Source: Pteria penguin
Lineage: Eukaryota; Mollusca; Bivalvia; Pterioida; Pteriidae
Length of the DNA: 64,000 bases
Assembly: GCA_035048485.1 (NCBI GenBank)
Contig: CM068592.1
Span: 39,074,045-39,138,044 of the forward strand
Direction of reading: 5' to 3'
Below, in pieces: positions 62,477 through 64,000 of this stretch. The notes under the pieces were generated by a model, which was not told where the DNA came from, did not search any database, and saw only the letters and a program-made list of their open reading frames with translations. Within the stretch, counting starts at the first letter, position 1; every line of letters starts with the position of its first letter. The translations under genes and the position numbers were made by a program.

Positions 62477-63110
62477 AGAATATATCAAATATATATATTT
62501 TTTAATTCTTACATGAAACAGATATTGTTTTCGCTCTTAGTATTTATTCTGTTCATTTCATCTGATTATCATTATTATTATTTTATTTTTATTTATTTAT
62601 TTATTTTTTTTTTTTGTCAACTGCTTAGAGAATTTTCTTTACAATAGAAATTTCACCATATTGTTGAAAAATAACTCTACATGTATTTGATTTAATTGGA
62701 CAATGAGAGTATGATCAAAGTCTTCGTTAGCATTTTAGGTAAGATCTTTTCCCAAGGTTAAGTAACTGATTGATAAGTATAAGCAACACTATAAATAAAT
62801 CAAAATATATTACAGTGTGAAGAACGATAATTTATCAGAATTATTTCTTATTAGCTCATTCGTCCTTAGGTTTATAAAATGAAATTAAAGACGCACTGCT
62901 AGTCTCCAATAGTTACTACCTTCCAAAATAAAGATTCATGCTGTATAAATGCGCTTGAAGACATAATGATGAATGCGTAGTTCAAGGCCAAAATGGCTAC
63001 CTTTAAATATTAAAGGTTTATATTTATCCAAGACAAAAGTAAAGAAAGCATTGCTTTTTACAAAGGTCATTCCCTTAGAAAATAAAATTACATATTACAT
63101 CAAACCTGAC
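62477..63110. other. No gene recognised
   Basis: Low-complexity T/A-rich (ATTT)n at 62570-62615, otherwise unassigned. Confidence 0.4.
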
Positions 63111-63114
63111 TGAA

Positions 63115-63340
63115 AACGAAATGAGATTCAAATCTGATTAAATTCTTTGTCTGAATGATATCCTTTTTGTTTAAAAAATATCCAATGAGAAAGATATATT
63201 AAATAGAATTTATCGACGAGAAAAAGTCAAATGAGATTCAATTCTGATTAAATTCTTTTTCTGAATGATATCCTTTTTGTTTAAAAAATATCCCATGAGA
63301 GAATTGTTTAAAACAGAATTTATCGACGATAAAAAGTCAA
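63115..63340. repeat. 110-bp tandem duplication, 2 copies
   Basis: AAATGAGATTCAA, CTGATTAAATTCTTT, TCTGAATGATATCCTTTTTG and AGAATTTATCGACGA occur in both halves with about 10 per cent divergence by eye. Confidence 0.88.
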
Positions 63341-64000
63341 ATTTAGTTTACGATACAAGGTCCAAGAGTAAAATTTGCTTAAATACAATCACGGACCATG
63401 GGAAAGACAGAGAAAACATCCTCTCTCCTCCAATAACTCCGGTCTTTCTGTGATGACCTGGTCACGATTAACTGGGGTATTGAATTCTAGCGATAATGGA
63501 AGCTCCAATTAGGTGATTTCTCTCGATGAATAGCTCTCACTTTCTCCATATCACCGAAAAGTATTCACTGGTCGTTACGGTCAATTGATGCAAGGAATGT
63601 TAAATTAAAAGTCATTCTACAACTTTTATGTCATTCCTTTTTATGTACTGTATAAATTGACAACGGAAGTAATTCAACGTAACAGAATTTCATATCATCA
63701 AGCCGTAGCAATCAGTGAAGTAGTCTTAGGTCAGTTAAAGATACAAAATAGTTGTTTCTGGTAATTATATAAGTAAACTTTTACTTACATGTCCAGGATT
63801 AATCATGCAACCAAATCCAGTATCTCAGGAAAAGCATACGTGATGGTTACCCATGGCATATCCAATATATACCATGTTTGATTATTTATGTTACAATGAT
63901 TAAGTTTACCGTAATGACGTGCTTGTGCTACATATTTATAACGATCGTCATTATGATGATGTCCTAAATATGCCATTAATATAATCGTCAAACAATCATT
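63341..64000. other. No gene recognised
   Basis: Short open frames here have no recognisable features. Confidence 0.4.

Overview
The window is nuclear DNA from an animal, most likely a mollusc and probably a bivalve. It is AT-rich and intron-bearing. It has tRNA-headed SINEs with ATT or AATC tails, short elements with inverted ends, dispersed runs of the TGACCTT type, and abundant minisatellites. The two most informative genes are a bursicon-beta-like neurohormone (a protostome type) and an HSPA12-type Hsp70 (a family greatly expanded in bivalves). The species call is inference.

Four protein genes can be supported. On the minus strand at 5147-10294 is a four-exon HSPA12-like ATPase of 596 residues. 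On the plus strand at 28062-34402 are exons 2-6 of proteasome subunit beta type-3, complete except for the initiator codon, which lies in an unidentified first exon. On the minus strand at 37754-41182 is a two-exon, 139-residue cystine-knot hormone subunit resembling bursicon beta (partner of bursicon). On the minus strand at 59699-59926 is a 75-residue secreted peptide with eight cysteines. The genes are unrelated in function and do not form a pathway. Broken transposon genes (FLYWCH/Mutator-like, pogo/Tigger-like and a reverse transcriptase) and a possible relic inside the hormone intron make up the rest of the protein-like sequence.

Roughly a third of the window is tandem repeat. The largest arrays are a 60-bp satellite (about 11.37-19.59 kb, roughly 135 copies, with near-identical kilobase-scale internal duplications) and an 18-bp array (about 47.70-52.66 kb, roughly 275 copies). 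Other arrays have units of 14, 17, 21, 22-23, 23, 27, 32, 33, 34, 45, 56-62, 62 and 105 bp. Long open frames in these arrays exist because many units are multiples of three with few stops. I do not regard them as genes.

The most unusual observation is where several arrays come from. In the HSPA12-like gene, the 3' splice acceptor plus the first bases of exon 4 are repeated about seven times. The same has happened about three times at exon 3. A 21-bp array in intron 1 is amplified from inside a SINE, and a 23-bp array in the hormone intron is made from the terminal repeat of a MITE-like element. Recent local tandem amplification of functional or terminal sequences seems to be a general habit of this locus.

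Layout: 0-5 kb, small repeats and nested transposons; 5-10.3 kb, HSPA12-like gene; 11.4-19.6 kb, satellite; 20-27.8 kb, transposon relics and foldback elements; 28-34.6 kb, PSMB3; 34.8-37.4 kb, minisatellites; 37.6-41.2 kb, hormone gene; 41.8-58.7 kb, minisatellites and a reverse-transcriptase relic; 59.4-59.9 kb, cysteine-rich peptide gene; 60.3-62.5 kb, dispersed elements; the remainder has no recognised features.
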